Below, piece by piece: positions 62,333 through 64,000 of a DNA stretch of 64,000 nt. A program made the position numbers and the translations under genes. The stretch is from the NCBI GenBank assembly GCA_029721515.1, contig CM056567.1, positions 11,610,007-11,674,006 of the forward strand, read 5' to 3'. The DNA comes from Synanceia verrucosa. Lineage: Eukaryota > Chordata > Actinopteri > Perciformes > Synanceiidae. The notes under the pieces are model-generated. The model was not told the origin of the DNA. It made no database searches and saw only the letters and a program-made list of their open reading frames with translations. Each line of letters starts with the position of its first letter. Position 1 is the first letter of the stretch.

Positions 62333-62350
62333 TTGTTGTTGTTGTTGTGT
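62333..62350. repeat. (TTG)n microsatellite
   Basis: A run of TTGTTGTTGTTGTTG in the region upstream of khdrbs3. Confidence 0.8.
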
Positions 62351-64000
62351 TCAGTTGTCTGACTGTGGAGGTGAATATTAAAGTGGAGGTTATTAGGTTT
62401 TTAATTCAGTAACTTCAGCTTTAGTTAACAGACTAACTTTTTACACCGTTCTGCAGACTGCTCCTGCTCGAGCTAATGCTAAGCTAATGGCCTGCTGGGG
62501 AAATATAATAAGGGACTCAAGTCCTACAATAACAAAGCCTTTTCGTGTGTGTAGTAAGAATAATTCATAGAGATAATCTCTACAGAAGCTCATCTCACTG
62601 GAGAACCGTGTCTTTTTGAACATGCACAGTACAATGAGACAAGAACATTTGCTTTGGATTGAAAGCTGGAATACTATTTGCATGTTTTTTCACCATTGAT
62701 ATTCACATCATCCACACAAGGATGATTTGCTAAATCTGACTGAATGAGTGTGATTAAAAGCATTGCTGTACAGTGTCATAGCTTAAAGACATTTCAGACA
62801 AACACCCAGAAACCAGCCAGTACTCCTGCGCTGCACCAACTATTTATGCAGCATTGTGAGCACAGTTAAAACTAAATAGGTGACAACATTAGGTAACAAT
62901 GCAGGTCAAATTGCATTTCAAATTTGCTAATGCAACTGTGAATCTGAGCCTTTTGGACCTCTGGATCACTGTGGCCTTAAGGCAGTTTCTCCACAATGTC
63001 TGTGCAGATTAATGTAAATGCATTTATTTCTAAAAGAATGTAGTTACAGTTGATTTGTCATATTTCATATGAGTTAGTACAGTTAAGTTACTGGGACATC
63101 TCAGGAGGCTACATAATTGCCTCTTTACTCATTTAAGCAATTGATTAGGACCACATGACTCCTTCAGTTGCTTTTCCTTGTTAGGACAACCTGTCAATAG
63201 TTCTCAGGAAATCCATTCACCTTCTCATAGGTCAAGCATGTGTTTCTCGCGGGCATGCTTATGAATTCATCAAATAAGAAAGCCTGTTTAGAAAACACAG
63301 CCACGACAACAAAACAAGCTGGTGAGATTCCAGTTTTGTAACAGTGAACAGACAGTGGAACGAGCGGCATTAAAAGACAGACACAGAGTTCACTCAGACA
63401 GCAGAAATCTAAAGATACAGCCACAAATCCACTCTATCACACGCCCCAAACCTCACAGTTCTTGGAAACATACAATGAATCCAAAAGTGTCTTTGTGAGG
63501 AGCTGATGGTGTTTAATCGCTGGGGAAAAGACAGGATTCCTATACGAGCTTCATATTTGTTAGGAAATGTGGAAAAAAAGATAAGGTTCTGTCAATATTT
63601 GTGGAGGATGCTGAGGTAGCCTCAGGTGGGCGGCTATCTGTAGGCTGATCGGCACTGGTTATATAATTGAGACATTTTTTCTCCCTCCATTCTATTTCAA
63701 TAACTTGGAGAAAATGTGACCTAGAGGCGAAAACTGAGATGGGTTTATGTATATTTATCAACAGTACATCCTCTGTGAACTTTGGAATGTGCTATTGGTT
63801 ATATTGCCTTTGTGGCTTGAATAATCATACCAGGCATTAATGATGTTCATATATGTATAAATATAAATAATTTGCATGGAAAATAAATGGCTGAAAATAT
63901 ATTGCTTGTTGAGGTCTGCAGGTCGAAGAGTCTGCAATCATCTAAATGCAAGGGTAGAATGGAGACAGTGAGTTACTTGCAAAACTGTCACACTGAATGT

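Larger units (their letters stand above)
61361..64000. other. Intergenic region upstream of khdrbs3
   Basis: No gene is recognisable in this stretch. It holds an interspersed repeat fragment (61529-61700), a long TA/TAGA microsatellite (61696-61806), a short GTT run near 62333-62350 and AT-rich unique sequence. Open frames here are short and show no family motifs. Confidence 0.7.

Noticed and set aside
61361..64000. miR-30 family hairpins, which lie near KHDRBS3 in mammals
   Set aside because: The mature start TGTAAACATCC and its reverse complement were not found in this or any other part of the window.

Overview
The window looks like teleost fish nuclear DNA. It is AT-rich, intron-dominated and littered with Tc1-like, hAT-like and piggyBac-like DNA transposons, tRNA-derived SINEs and simple repeats. 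There are no operons, phage genes or CRISPR arrays. The only host gene I can name is on the minus strand: the 5' two thirds of khdrbs3 (T-STAR/SLM-2), a STAR-family KH RNA-binding protein that regulates alternative splicing. Five coding exons are visible, with clean GT/AG boundaries and compatible phases: exon 1 at 60861-60951 (with the ATG), exon 2 at 17610-17728, exon 3 at 9310-9426, exon 4 at 4632-4778 and exon 5 at 3710-3849. Together they give about 204 residues: QUA1, KH, QUA2 and the start of the RG-rich tail. The remaining tail exons must lie beyond position 1.

Layout: 1-3709 is the start of intron 5. 3710-17728 holds exons 5 to 2 and introns 4, 3 and 2. Intron 2 has a telomere-like tract inside an inverted repeat, and intron 3 has a perfect 56-bp palindrome and a LINE reverse-transcriptase remnant. 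17729-60860 is a 43-kb first intron. It contains a plus-strand exon-like segment of unknown origin (30411-30516), hAT-type MITEs, a foldback MITE (42438-42983), two nearly identical 1.6-kb Tc1-like elements in the same orientation (46676-48283, with an intact transposase, and 50209-51814, with a frameshifted one), an older hAT element into which the second Tc1 inserted, a piggyBac-like TTAA element carrying a decayed and internally deleted Tc1, and two SINEs. 60952-61360 is the likely khdrbs3 5' UTR and promoter, with GC and CCAAT boxes. 61361-64000 has microsatellites and an interspersed repeat but no recognisable gene.

I do not see a new multi-gene system. The items most worth a second look are the orphan plus-strand exon, the intact young Tc1 transposase with its near-identical neighbour, the two nested-transposon sites, and the uninterrupted 56-bp palindrome.
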